The translations under genes were made by a program, and so were the position numbers. Positions 52,662 through 61,210 of a DNA stretch of 64,000 nucleotides are shown piece after piece. The stretch covers positions 133,650 through 197,649 of the forward strand of contig CAJTOI010000003.1 in assembly GCA_910577925.1 (NCBI GenBank), read 5' to 3'. How positions within the stretch are numbered: the first letter of the stretch is position 1; each line of letters begins with the position of its first letter. The DNA comes from an uncultured Roseburia sp. (GTDB taxonomy: Bacteria > Bacillota > Clostridia > Lachnospirales > Lachnospiraceae). The notes below the pieces were generated by a model, which did no database searches, was not told where the DNA came from, and saw nothing but the letters and a program-made list of their open reading frames with translations.

Positions 52662-54014
52662 ATGGCATTTGACAGTTTGTCGGAAAAACTTCAAAACGTA
52701 TTCAAGAATCTGCGGAGCAAGGGGCGTCTGACCGAGGAGGACGTAAAGACTGCCTTAAAGGAAGTAAAGCTTGCGCTGCTTGAGGCCGACGTCAACTTTA
52801 AAGTAGTCAAGCAGTTTGTGCGGGACGTACAGGAGCGGGCCGTGGGGCAGGACGTGATGAACGGACTGAATCCCGGACAGATGGTCATCAAGATCGTGAA
52901 CGAAGAGCTGGTCAGGCTCATGGGTTCCGAGACGACGGAGCTTGCACTGCAGCCGGGAAAGGCCATGACAGTGATCATGATGACCGGTCTCCAGGGCGCC
53001 GGCAAGACCACCACGACGGCAAAGCTTGCGGGAAAGTATAAGCAGAAGGGCAAAAAGGTGCTTCTCGTCGCCTGCGACGTTTACCGCCCGGCGGCGATTG
53101 AGCAGCTGCAGATAAACGGCGAAAAGCAGGGCGTCGAAGTTTTTTCCATGGGAGATAAGAACAGACCCGTGGATATCGCAAAAGCGGCGGTTTTGCATGC
53201 CGCGAAGCATGAGTATAATCTTGTAATTATCGATACGGCCGGACGTCTTCACGTGGACGAGGACATGATGGCAGAACTTTCGGAGATAAAGGAGCACGTT
53301 GCCGTACATCAGACCGTTCTTGTGGTGGATGCCATGACCGGTCAGGACGCGGTAAATGTGGCGTCCACATTTGAGGAGAAGATCGGGATCGACGGTGTGA
53401 TTCTCACAAAATTAGACGGCGACACCAGAGGCGGCGCGGCGCTCTCGATACGGGCGGTGACAGGAAAGCCGATTCTCTATGCAGGTATGGGGGAGAAGCT
53501 CTCCGATTTAGAGCAGTTTTATCCCGACCGCATGGCGTCCCGCATCCTTGGGATGGGCGATGTGCTGACGCTGATTGAGAAGGCACAGGAGGAGTTCGAC
53601 GAGGAAGCCGCGAAAAAGATGGAACAGAAGATGCGCAGAAATGAATTTGACTTTGAGATGTATCTGGAGTCGATGAGTCAGATGCGCAAGATGGGCGGTA
53701 TCACGAGTGTCCTCGGTATGATGCCGGGAATCGGCGGCGGGAAGATGCCGGAGATTGACGAGGCTGCGGCCGAGAAGAATCTGGCGTGCACCGAGGCGAT
53801 TATCTATTCGATGACGCAGGAGGAGCGCTGTAATCCGGCGCTGTTAAATCCGAGCAGGAAGCGCAGGATTGCGCAGGGGGCCGGGGTTGACATCGCGGAG
53901 GTGAATCGTCTGGTCAAGCAGTTTGAGCAGATGAAAAAGCTGATGAAGCAGATGCCGGGCATGGGAAAGCGCGGCGGACGCCGCGGCGGAATGTTCAAAG
54001 GACTTCCGTTTTAA
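52662..54014 (+). CDS. ffh: Signal recognition particle protein Ffh
   Basis: A 450-residue GTPase that binds signal peptides with the 4.5S/SRP RNA. NG domain: G1 GLQGAGKTTT, DTAGRLHVDE, TKLDGDTRGG; Met-rich M domain from about residue 325, ending in Gly/Arg-rich MPGMGKRGGRRGG. Starts directly at the end of ylxM. Confidence 0.97.
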   Translation: MAFDSLSEKLQNVFKNLRSKGRLTEEDVKTALKEVKLALLEADVNFKVVKQFVRDVQERAVGQDVMNGLNPGQMVIKIVNEELVRLMGSETTELALQPGKAMTVIMMTGLQGAGKTTTTAKLAGKYKQKGKKVLLVACDVYRPAAIEQLQINGEKQGVEVFSMGDKNRPVDIAKAAVLHAAKHEYNLVIIDTAGRLHVDEDMMAELSEIKEHVAVHQTVLVVDAMTGQDAVNVASTFEEKIGIDGVILTKLDGDTRGGAALSIRAVTGKPILYAGMGEKLSDLEQFYPDRMASRILGMGDVLTLIEKAQEEFDEEAAKKMEQKMRRNEFDFEMYLESMSQMRKMGGITSVLGMMPGIGGGKMPEIDEAAAEKNLACTEAIIYSMTQEERCNPALLNPSRKRRIAQGAGVDIAEVNRLVKQFEQMKKLMKQMPGMGKRGGRRGGMFKGLPF

Positions 54015-54083
54015 TATTCGGTAAAAAGTGTTTTTTGCATTTTTTAGATAAGATTGTTCAGCAAATATAAGGAGGTGAAATCA

Positions 54084-54329
54084 ATGGCAGTAAAGATCAG
54101 ATTAAGAAGAATGGGACAGAAGAAGGCTCCTTTCTATAGAATCGTTGTAGCAGATTCGCGCTCTCCGAGAGACGGAAAATGCATCGAGGAGATTGGAACT
54201 TATGATCCCACAAGAAACCCGAGCGAGTATCATGTAAACGAAGAGCTGGCTAAGAAGTGGTTAGCAAACGGCGCCCAGCCGACCGATACGGTAGCAAGAA
54301 TTTTTAAGAACGCCGGTATCGAGAAATAG
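54084..54329 (+). CDS. rpsP: 30S ribosomal protein S16
   Basis: An 81-residue protein starting MAVKIRLRRMGQKKAPFYRI, the classical S16 N-terminus. AAGGAGG lies just upstream of the ATG at 54084. Confidence 0.97.
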   Translation: MAVKIRLRRMGQKKAPFYRIVVADSRSPRDGKCIEEIGTYDPTRNPSEYHVNEELAKKWLANGAQPTDTVARIFKNAGIEK

Positions 54330-54348
54330 GGATTCGTGAGGTGGACCA

Positions 54349-54579
54349 ATGAAAGAATTAGTGGAAGTAATCGCCAAAGCGCTCGTGGACTCTCCGGATG
54401 AGGTTGTTGTGACCAGAACCGAGAATGAGAAATCCATTGTTTTGGAACTGCGTGTGGCGCAGTCCGACATGGGAAAAGTAATCGGCAAGCAGGGGCGCAT
54501 TGCAAAGGCCATTCGGGCCGTTGTGAAGGCTGCTGCCTCAAAGGAAGAGAAGAAGGTTATTGTAGAAATCATGCAGTAA
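54349..54579 (+). CDS. khpA: KH-domain RNA-binding protein
   Basis: A 76-residue single KH domain with the GxxG loop in VIGKQGRIAKAIR. KhpA-type proteins bind RNA with KhpB and affect cell elongation and division. It is located between rpsP and rimM as in most Bacillota. Confidence 0.95.
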   Translation: MKELVEVIAKALVDSPDEVVVTRTENEKSIVLELRVAQSDMGKVIGKQGRIAKAIRAVVKAAASKEEKKVIVEIMQ

Positions 54580-54581
54580 CG

Positions 54582-54615
54582 AAAAGAAGCTGTCCAGATT
54601 CGGACAGCTTCTTTT
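54582..54615 (+). terminator. Hairpin between khpA and rimM
   Basis: A perfect 14-bp stem (AAAAGAAGCTGTCC with its complement) and 6-nt loop, right arm ending CTTCTTTT. It probably terminates or attenuates rpsP-khpA transcripts before rimM. Confidence 0.75.
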
Positions 54616-54634
54616 GGAAAGCGGAGAAATAAAA

Positions 54635-55156
54635 ATGGACAAATTATTGCAGGTAGGTGTGATTGCGACGACGCACGGCGTGCGCGGGGAGGTAAAGGTA
54701 TTTCCGACAACGGATGACGTGTCGCGCTTTCAAACCTTGAAACAGGTGATTTTAGATACGGGAAAAGAAAAAATAGAGCTGGAGATTTCGGGTGTGAAGT
54801 TTTTTAAAAACATGGTCATTCTGAAATTCAAAGGCATTGACGATATCAACGAGGTGGAGCAGTACCGCAAAAAGAGTCTGTATGTCACGCGCGAAAATGC
54901 GGTGGAGCTCGCAGAGAACGAGTATTTTATCGCCGATTTAATCGGCCTTGCGGTGACCTCGGACGAGGGGGAGGACCTGGGCGAGGTAAAAGACGTACTG
55001 CAGACGGGGGCCAACGATGTCTATGTGATCGGACGGGAAGACGGCGCGGATATCCTGCTTCCGGCGATCCGCGACTGTGTGAAGCAGGTGGACGTCGAGG
55101 GAGGAAGCATGACCGTGCATCTTCTGCCGGGGCTGCGGGAACTCAATCAGTCCTGA
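54635..55156 (+). CDS. rimM: Ribosome maturation factor RimM
   Basis: A 173-residue 30S assembly factor. N-terminal RimM domain (LQVGVIATTHGVRGEVKVF) and C-terminal PRC barrel (NEYFIADLIGLAV, NDVYVIGREDG, LLPAIRDCVKQVD). The ATG at 54635 follows GGAGAAAT. In related genomes trmD follows; here a terminator and two AT-rich genes come first. Confidence 0.95.
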   Translation: MDKLLQVGVIATTHGVRGEVKVFPTTDDVSRFQTLKQVILDTGKEKIELEISGVKFFKNMVILKFKGIDDINEVEQYRKKSLYVTRENAVELAENEYFIADLIGLAVTSDEGEDLGEVKDVLQTGANDVYVIGREDGADILLPAIRDCVKQVDVEGGSMTVHLLPGLRELNQS

Positions 55157-55175
55157 TAGTAAGGGGAAAGATAGG

Positions 55176-55207
55176 AAGCGGAGGACTTGAGATGGTACTC
55201 CGCTTTT
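55176..55207 (+). terminator. Intrinsic terminator after rimM
   Basis: AAGCGGAG (55176-55183) pairs with CTCCGCTT (55198-55205), with trailing TT. It isolates the following gene pair from the ribosomal operon. Confidence 0.65.
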
Positions 55208-55248
55208 ATCTAATGAAAAAATAAAAACAGAAATGGTGGGAATAGTTA

Positions 55249-55277
55249 TTGAAATAATATGGAAATATATATATAAT
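55249..55277 (+). promoter_or_regulatory. Promoter of the ATPase/TOPRIM-like pair
   Basis: -35 TTGAAA (55249-55254), 17 bp, -10 TATAAT (55272-55277) in a very AT-rich leader; AAAGGAG precedes the ATG at 55321. Confidence 0.75.
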
Positions 55278-55320
55278 AGAAAATAAAAACAAAATTTATG
55301 TAAATATAAAGGAGACTGCA

Positions 55321-56478
55321 ATGAAAATATTAAAATTATCCATAGAGGGATTACAAAATTTTAAAGACACTTTGGAAGTGGATTTTGTTGCACAGCAAAG
55401 AGTAGATGATGATGACAGAATACAAATGTTCAATGTATTTTCTAATGTATATATAAATCCAACGTTAGCTTTTATTGGAATTAATGCATCAGGTAAGACA
55501 ACGATTTTAAAATTAATTTCTTTTTTTATAGGATTGTTAAATAATGAGCCTATTAATAATATTTCTTCAAAAGAATTTTTATATGATCTGAATAACATAA
55601 AAAATACAGTTTTTACCGCATACTTTTATCACAAGAATGTGATCTATAAGCTGGAAACAGTAGTAGGGAGAAAGATAAATTCGATTGATGGCAATACAAA
55701 GCTTGTAATTATAGATGAAACGCTATGGTCAAAAGAGATTTGCAAAGTAAAAACGAAAAAAGGTCTCTATGATTTTACGGATGCTCAAGTGAAAATGAGA
55801 AGGGATAAAGATGAGCGGTATTTAATGGAGGATGTCAGCATTATTGTAGCCATAAATAAGAAACAGGACACTAATTTTTTCTTGTGTGATATGTCAGAGT
55901 TCACAGATCATAATATGTTGAATGTTTTAGGGCAATATCCGAATGAAATATTATCTTTTTTAGATCCCAGCATTGAAAATCTCAGCTGTGAACCAACTGA
56001 AAAGAAGGTTGATATCAGACTAAAATTTTACGGGAAAGATGAAATAGCTTTGAATAGTCCATTAGCGCTTAACAGATATCTTTCTTCGGGCACAATAAAA
56101 GGTCTAAGTGTATTTATGGGAGCGGTATTTTCATTTATGGAAGGGGGATATTTAATTGTAGATGAATTAGAAAATCATTTTAACAGAGAAATCGTTTCAA
56201 CGCTAATACGCTTTTTTATGGATAAAAAAATCAATAAAAAAGGAGCAACCTTGATTTTTTCGACCCATTATTCAGAGTTGCTCGATGAATTTAACAGGAA
56301 CGATAGTATATATATTATAAAAAACAAAGAAGGGATTACAGCCGAAAAGCTTTCCGGTATTTTGAAAAGAAATGATATTAAGAAAAGTGAGGTTTATGAC
56401 AGTGATTTCCTTGGAGGAACAGTACCAACTTATGAATCCTATATTGCATTGAAAAAAGCGTTGGCTTCACTAAGATAG
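55321..56478 (+). CDS. COG1106-type (AAA15) ATPase, defence-like
   Basis: A 385-residue ATP-binding protein with an ABC/SMC-like split fold. It begins MKILKLSIEGLQNFKDTLEV, has Walker A FIGINASGKTTIL near residue 60, a long middle region, then a signature-like SSGTIKGL, Walker B YLIVDELENHFN and a switch His in FSTHYSELL. COG1106-type ATPases form two-gene systems with nuclease or TOPRIM partners, such as AbiL-like abortive infection. The gene is much AT-richer than rimM and trmD and has its own promoter, signs of transfer. It is 11 bp upstream of its partner. Confidence 0.82.
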   Translation: MKILKLSIEGLQNFKDTLEVDFVAQQRVDDDDRIQMFNVFSNVYINPTLAFIGINASGKTTILKLISFFIGLLNNEPINNISSKEFLYDLNNIKNTVFTAYFYHKNVIYKLETVVGRKINSIDGNTKLVIIDETLWSKEICKVKTKKGLYDFTDAQVKMRRDKDERYLMEDVSIIVAINKKQDTNFFLCDMSEFTDHNMLNVLGQYPNEILSFLDPSIENLSCEPTEKKVDIRLKFYGKDEIALNSPLALNRYLSSGTIKGLSVFMGAVFSFMEGGYLIVDELENHFNREIVSTLIRFFMDKKINKKGATLIFSTHYSELLDEFNRNDSIYIIKNKEGITAEKLSGILKRNDIKKSEVYDSDFLGGTVPTYESYIALKKALASLR

Positions 56479-56489
56479 GAGGCTTTGAG

Positions 56490-57011
56490 ATGGCAAAATA
56501 TTTGGCATGTATCTGCGAAGGCGGTGCTGAGCGTGCAATATTAGATTTATTACTTAATAATCATAAATTAATTTTTAAAAGGGAAGATTTAATTGAAGAA
56601 GAAGTATTGAGATGCAGACGAGGACAAGACTTTGAAGAGAAGTATCTCAAGAAAGGATTTTCTGAAAAAATAACGGTTTACAGAGTTTTAGACTCAAGAA
56701 ATGAGAACTTTAAATTGCGTAAAGCATACGAGAAAAAGGTAGATGTTATAAATGTAATTACAGCACCTGAAATTGAAATGCTTATAATATGTAACGAGGG
56801 AAAGTATAGAGAATTTAAAAGCAAGAAAGAAAAACCGAGTACATATTGTAAGCATGTTTTAGAATATAAAAATGTAAAAAGCTATGAGTTCATTTATGAA
56901 TATTTTTGCGATATAGATGTTTTAATCAATACACTGCATGAGTATAGAAGAGTAGCAAAAGTTCGCAGAAATGAGAAAACGTTATGGGATTTATTAAAAC
57001 AAAAATGCTAA
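56490..57011 (+). CDS. Small TOPRIM/RloB-like partner protein
   Basis: A 173-residue basic protein. Residues 6-22 (LACICEGGAERAILDLL) resemble the glutamate motif that opens TOPRIM and RloB folds; VYRVLDSRNENF offers an Asp and ITAPEIEMLIIC a further conserved-looking acid, the three-part spacing of those nucleases. The C-terminal half is Lys/Tyr-rich. It has AGGAGG upstream and is cotranscribed with the ATPase, so it is probably the effector regulated by that ATPase. Family assignment is an inference from motif order; it is shorter than typical RloB. Confidence 0.6.
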   Translation: MAKYLACICEGGAERAILDLLLNNHKLIFKREDLIEEEVLRCRRGQDFEEKYLKKGFSEKITVYRVLDSRNENFKLRKAYEKKVDVINVITAPEIEMLIICNEGKYREFKSKKEKPSTYCKHVLEYKNVKSYEFIYEYFCDIDVLINTLHEYRRVAKVRRNEKTLWDLLKQKC

Positions 57012-57077
57012 AAAGTTTATGCCATTAACTTGACACAAGGGGCGGCAGGAGTGGCAGATGTACATATGGAGGAGAAA

Positions 57078-58556
57078 ATGAATTTTCATATACTGACATT
57101 ATTTCCCGATATGGTGATGCGGGGGATGCACACCAGCATTATCGGGAATGCGGCGGAAAAAGGGATTCTTGAGATAGAGGCGGTCGATATCCGGGACTAC
57201 ACGAAGGACAGGCGCCGGAAGGTGGACGATTATCCGTACGGCGGCGGAGCCGGAATGCTGATGCAGGCGCAGCCGGTCTACGATGCGTGGAGCGCCGTGG
57301 CGGAGCGGATTTTAGGTGCTGCGGCGGAGGGCGCCACCGGGGAATGTACACGGGAAAACGGAGAAAAACGCCGTGTCCGCACGGTTTATGTGACGCCGCA
57401 GGGTGTTCCTTTTACGCAGGCGATGGCAAAAGAACTGGCCGCGGAGGAGGATCTTGTCATTCTCTGCGGTCATTACGAGGGCATCGACGAGCGGGTGCTT
57501 GCGGAGATTGTGACGGATTACATCTCGATCGGAGATTACGTGCTGACCGGCGGAGAGCTTGCGGCTATGGTTATAGTGGATGCGGTTTCCAGAATGGTGC
57601 CGGGCGTGCTCTCGAACGAGATCTCGGGGGAGTCGGAATCCTTTGAGGGGCATCTGCTGGAGTACCCGCAGTACAGCCGTCCGGAGTGCTGGATGGGAAA
57701 GCGGGTCCCGGATGTGCTGCTCTCCGGGAACCGGAAGAAAATCAGAGAATGGCGCACGGCGCAGGCCGAGCAGCGCACGCGGGAGCGGCGTCCGGACTTG
57801 TACCGGCAGTACGAAAAGCTGCAGCAGTGCAGGGAGATCCTCGGCAGGAAAAAGCTGCTTCACATCGATATGACGGAGCTGATTGTCCGTGGGAAGGCGA
57901 GACTTGTTGCGGCCGACGGGGCAAATATCTGTCTGCGGGATGCGGACAGCGGGATTTATTTTTTGACAGCCGAAAGCCCCGAGGCGGGGCGAACGCTTTT
58001 AGACGGGATTCCGAGGGAGCCGGGAGTGCTTTTGGTGCTGCACCAGGAGTTTTTATGCGGACCGGCAATGGAACATCTCGGCACGAACAAGAGGATGGAC
58101 TGTTGCCAGCTTGTGTACACGCGGAGGGAGAAGCTTTCTGTCGCGGGGCTTTACTGCGAGGAGCAGACGGCGCAGGACGGAGCGATTCTGATTCGAAAGC
58201 TTGGGCCTGAGTATGCCGACACCGTGTTTGCGCACTATGAGATGGCGGGGGACCCCGCCTATATCAGAGAGCGTATCGCAAAGGGCTGCATGTTCGGCGC
58301 GTTTTCGGACGGAGAATTGGCGGGCTTTGCGGGAAGCCACACCGAGGGCAGCATCGGGATGTTAGAGGTGCTGCCGGAATACCGGGGACGGAAAATCGGA
58401 AAAGCGCTGGAAACCTATATGATAAACCGCTTTTTAGAGCAGGGGTATACGCCGTACGGACAGGTGAAGGCCGGAAACGAGATTTCCATGCGGCTGCAGG
58501 AGAGCCTGGGACTGTACGCGGCAAAAGAAATGGTGTATTGGGTCGGGGCAATCTGA
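57078..58556 (+). CDS. trmD: tRNA (guanine37-N1)-methyltransferase TrmD fused to a GNAT-like domain
   Basis: A 492-residue protein, about twice the usual TrmD length. Residues 1-260 are a complete TrmD SPOUT methyltransferase (MNFHILTLFPDMV, DYPYGGGAGMLMQ, HYEGIDERV, YVLTGGELAAM) that methylates G37 of tRNAs. The rest contains a linker domain and, at about 370-492, a GNAT acetyltransferase module (MLEVLPEYRGRKIGKALE as acetyl-CoA loop, then LQESLGLYAAKEMVYW). There is no stop or frameshift between the parts. GGAGG at 57068-57072 fixes the start; an ATG 12 bp upstream overlaps that site. Confidence 0.9.
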   Translation: MNFHILTLFPDMVMRGMHTSIIGNAAEKGILEIEAVDIRDYTKDRRRKVDDYPYGGGAGMLMQAQPVYDAWSAVAERILGAAAEGATGECTRENGEKRRVRTVYVTPQGVPFTQAMAKELAAEEDLVILCGHYEGIDERVLAEIVTDYISIGDYVLTGGELAAMVIVDAVSRMVPGVLSNEISGESESFEGHLLEYPQYSRPECWMGKRVPDVLLSGNRKKIREWRTAQAEQRTRERRPDLYRQYEKLQQCREILGRKKLLHIDMTELIVRGKARLVAADGANICLRDADSGIYFLTAESPEAGRTLLDGIPREPGVLLVLHQEFLCGPAMEHLGTNKRMDCCQLVYTRREKLSVAGLYCEEQTAQDGAILIRKLGPEYADTVFAHYEMAGDPAYIRERIAKGCMFGAFSDGELAGFAGSHTEGSIGMLEVLPEYRGRKIGKALETYMINRFLEQGYTPYGQVKAGNEISMRLQESLGLYAAKEMVYWVGAI

Positions 58557-58576
58557 TGCCGCCGGGAAAAATCTGC

Positions 58577-58605
58577 TTTACAAGCGCGGTGTTTCGTGGT
58601 AGACT
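58577..58605 (+). promoter_or_regulatory. Promoter of rplS
   Basis: -35 TTTACA (58577-58582), 17 bp, -10 TAGACT (58600-58605), leaving a leader of about 75 nt. Confidence 0.6.
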
Positions 58606-58614
58606 ACAATAGTT

Positions 58615-58685
58615 GTGAATAAATAGATGGTCCTCTGTTACGAACTGACGTATTAAGAACATCCAGATTATCAGGAGGTCACAAG
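58615..58685 (+). promoter_or_regulatory. rplS leader, possible L19 autoregulatory RNA
   Basis: The leader can pair GATG (58627-58630) with CATC (58661-58664) enclosing further helices, just before AGGAGG. L19 leader RNAs are known in Bacillota; this match is by position and rough shape only. Confidence 0.3.
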
Positions 58686-59039
58686 ATGAACGCAAATGAG
58701 ATTATCAAGAGCATTGAAGCAGAGCAGCTCAAGGCGGAAGTGCCGCAGTTTTGCACCGGTGATACGGTGAAGGTATACGGCAAGATCAAAGAGGGTAACC
58801 GCGAGAGAATCCAGATTTTCGAGGGAACCGTGATTAAGAAGCAGGGCGGAAGCAACCGCGCAACCTTTACGGTGAGAAAGATTTCCAACGGTGTCGGCGT
58901 TGAGAAGACCTGGCCGCTGCATTCTCCGAATGTGGAGAAGGTAGAGGTAGTGCGTCAGGGTAAAGTGAGACGCGCGAAGTTATTCTACCTCAGAGACCGC
59001 GTAGGAAAGAGAGCAAAGGTAAAAGAGCTGGTAAAATAA
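58686..59039 (+). CDS. rplS: 50S ribosomal protein L19
   Basis: A 117-residue protein with the L19 pattern (FCTGDTVKVYGKIKEGNRER, GVGVEKTWPLHSPNVEKVEV, KLFYLRDRVGKRAKV). CAGGAGGTCACAAG precedes the ATG. Last gene of the operon; a strong terminator follows. Confidence 0.97.
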   Translation: MNANEIIKSIEAEQLKAEVPQFCTGDTVKVYGKIKEGNRERIQIFEGTVIKKQGGSNRATFTVRKISNGVGVEKTWPLHSPNVEKVEVVRQGKVRRAKLFYLRDRVGKRAKVKELVK

Positions 59040-59041
59040 TC

Positions 59042-59197
59042 TTAGCTTATCAAAACCCGCCGGGCATCGACAGATGTCCGGCGGGTTTTTCGTGTGATGC
59101 AGCGCAGCGCAGCAACAATCCCTATAACTGCAAACATAACTCCGATAACAGATATGACCCGTTTTGCTTCCTGCGTAAACACCTTAATTTTTTTCAT
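59042..59197 (-). CDS. 51-residue single-membrane-helix protein
   Basis: A short frame starting MKKIKVFTQEAKRVISVIGV, with one hydrophobic helix (about 14-31) and a basic tail. The start overlaps the end of the truncated XRE gene by 14 bp, a coupling arrangement. The 3' part runs through the rplS terminator stem, which weakens the case that the tail is constrained as protein. Confidence 0.4.
   Translation of the reverse strand: MKKIKVFTQEAKRVISVIGVMFAVIGIVAALRCITRKTRRTSVDARRVLIS
59052..59090 (+). terminator. Intrinsic terminator after rplS
   Basis: ACCCGCCGG pairs with CCGGCGGGT with inner CAT/ATG pairs, followed by TTTTT. Confidence 0.88.
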
Positions 59198-59549
59198 TTC
59201 TGCGTGCCAGATAACGGCCGAGAAGGAAAACGCCGATCAACATTTCCGAAATTGAGATTCCCAGCATAAAGCCCGAAAGAAAATCCTGAATTTCGGTACC
59301 TCCGAATAGTTGCGAGAGTGCGAGCATCACGCACCCCATAATGATGAGAAGAAATCCGATGATCAATGTCTTGGTGTTTTTGAGCCGCTGCATTTCTCCA
59401 AGCATTTTAACGATCTGCTCATTGTCATAAGTATGAATGCTTTTTTCGTCCGCTTCCCCGCTCATAAGCTCGGCCAGTGTTGTGTTTAATTCTTTACACA
59501 GCAGTTCAATTACGGAATAGTCCGGCATACATTTTCCGCTTTCCCTTAG
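59184..59549 (-). pseudogene. XRE regulator remnant: C-terminal part with membrane anchor, N-terminus lost
   Basis: The frame is open from 59549 after an in-frame TAA at 59552-59550 and reads LRESGKCMPDYSVIELLCKE, the end of a Cro/XRE helix-turn-helix domain (normally preceded by the rest of the fold). The remaining 110 residues have two membrane helices (about 55-70 and 78-100), typical of XRE regulators with membrane tails. The first 40 or so codons are missing exactly where the recombinase element begins, so the gene was cut by insertion. An internal ATG at 59528 allows a 114-residue product without DNA-binding function. Confidence 0.75.
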
Positions 59550-59571
59550 TTAAAGATATGAACCCTCTTTA

Positions 59572-61185
59572 TCAGTCTACTTTTCCAATAAATCGGTAAT
59601 ATATCTCTATTTCCTGTATTCTTTCGTTATCCTCATTCGTTGTTGCTTCGTGAATAAGGATTTTTTCTATCATTGCATTTAATAACGGTGCTGTCAGTTC
59701 CTTTGGTACGGAATACTCCTTGATTAACTCAATCCACTTTTCAGCACCTATCATATCCTGTTCCATTTTACTTAATTCTTCTCTTAGGTTGGTTATCTGC
59801 TGTTCCAGTTCTATCTGCTCTTTTTGATATTTCCCCGACAGCATGATGAAGTTTCGTTCCGTTATCTTCTCACAGGCTCTATCTTCATACATTTTCGCAA
59901 ACAAGCGGTCAATCTCATTTTGACGGTTCTCGGCTTTCTTCAAGGCACTTGCCTTTTTCTTCTTTTCCCGTATTCGCTCTGCATTGCCAGCCTTTTGTAT
60001 CTTATTTAAGACCTTTTCTTCGTCCTGCTGTACTGCCTTAGTCCAATACTGCAAGCGTTCCAATACGGCTTGATACAGAACATCATAACGGATATAGTGC
60101 ATAGAACAAGTACCTTTGCCAAACTGTCCGTAGTAACTGCAAGCATAATAACTGTAAGGCGTTTTACTTGCCGTATTCGTTGCAAACCGCATAGACCAGC
60201 CACAATCCGCACACTTGACAAGCCCTGCAAATATCGGCGTTGCCTTTTCCTTTGTCTGTCTACGTCTTGATTTTATCTGTTCCTGCACACGATAGAACAC
60301 TTCCTTGTCAATAATCGGCTCATGGGTATTTTCCACTCGAAACCATTCACTCTCGGGCTTACGCACTTTCTTCTTGCTCTTAAATGAAACCGTAGACTGC
60401 ATATTGTGAACGCTGTTGCCTATATAAACCTCACTTTTTAATATTGCCTTGACATGAGCAATCGTCCACTCATAACGTTTGCTTTCGGGCTTTCCCTCAA
60501 AGATATGTGCAAAAGTACCGTACCTTGTAAAATTCAGCCAAGACGCTGTCGGAACTTTTTCCTCTCGCAGTACCTTTGTGATTTTGGCACTACCATAGCC
60601 TTGATAAGCTAGGGAAAAGATTTTTTCAACAATCCACTTTGTTTCCTCATCAACCAGCAGTTTCCCTTTGATGTCAGGGTGTTTCTTATATCCTAACGGA
60701 GCATAAGCACCATAATGAGCACCCTCTGCAAATTTTGTCCGAAATGCCGATTTCACTTTACGGCTTGTATCTCTTGCCACCCATTCATTGATGATGTTCT
60801 TAAATGGTGCAATCTCACTTTCGCCTTTTTCGCTGTCTACACCGTCGTCAATCGCTATGTAACGGACATTATGGCTGGGAAAATACAATTCTGTATATTG
60901 TCCTGTCATAATATAGTTCCTGCCAAGTCGGGAAAGGTCTTTCGTTACAACACAGTTGATTTTTCCTGCCTCTATATCCTCAATCATTCTTTGAAAACTC
61001 GGTCTTTCAAAATTTGTTCCCGACCAGCCGTCATCAATATATTCATCAATCACATTCAAATGATGTTCTTTTGCATATAGACGCAACATACTTCTTTGTG
61101 TGGTAATGCTGGAACTTTCGCCCTGTAATTCATCATCTCGGCTTAACCTAAGATAAAGTGCAGTATTGTAAATCTGTTGTTTCAT
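59572..61185 (-). CDS. Large serine recombinase (TndX/TnpX-like integrase)
   Basis: A 537-residue site-specific recombinase. The catalytic domain holds Ser15 in ALYLRLSRDD and the SRLGRNY arginine motif; the recombinase domain spans about 160-280; a zinc ribbon (CADCGWSMRF ... YYACSYY ... GTCSMHYI) and a coiled coil follow. It integrates and excises the element through a Ser-linked double-strand exchange. AAAGGAGG precedes the ATG. It is the outermost gene of the element, its 3' end about 20 bp from the junction. Confidence 0.93.
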   Translation of the reverse strand: MKQQIYNTALYLRLSRDDELQGESSSITTQRSMLRLYAKEHHLNVIDEYIDDGWSGTNFERPSFQRMIEDIEAGKINCVVTKDLSRLGRNYIMTGQYTELYFPSHNVRYIAIDDGVDSEKGESEIAPFKNIINEWVARDTSRKVKSAFRTKFAEGAHYGAYAPLGYKKHPDIKGKLLVDEETKWIVEKIFSLAYQGYGSAKITKVLREEKVPTASWLNFTRYGTFAHIFEGKPESKRYEWTIAHVKAILKSEVYIGNSVHNMQSTVSFKSKKKVRKPESEWFRVENTHEPIIDKEVFYRVQEQIKSRRRQTKEKATPIFAGLVKCADCGWSMRFATNTASKTPYSYYACSYYGQFGKGTCSMHYIRYDVLYQAVLERLQYWTKAVQQDEEKVLNKIQKAGNAERIREKKKKASALKKAENRQNEIDRLFAKMYEDRACEKITERNFIMLSGKYQKEQIELEQQITNLREELSKMEQDMIGAEKWIELIKEYSVPKELTAPLLNAMIEKILIHEATTNEDNERIQEIEIYYRFIGKVD

Positions 61186-61210
61186 TGTCAGTTATCCTCC
61201 TTTATAACTA

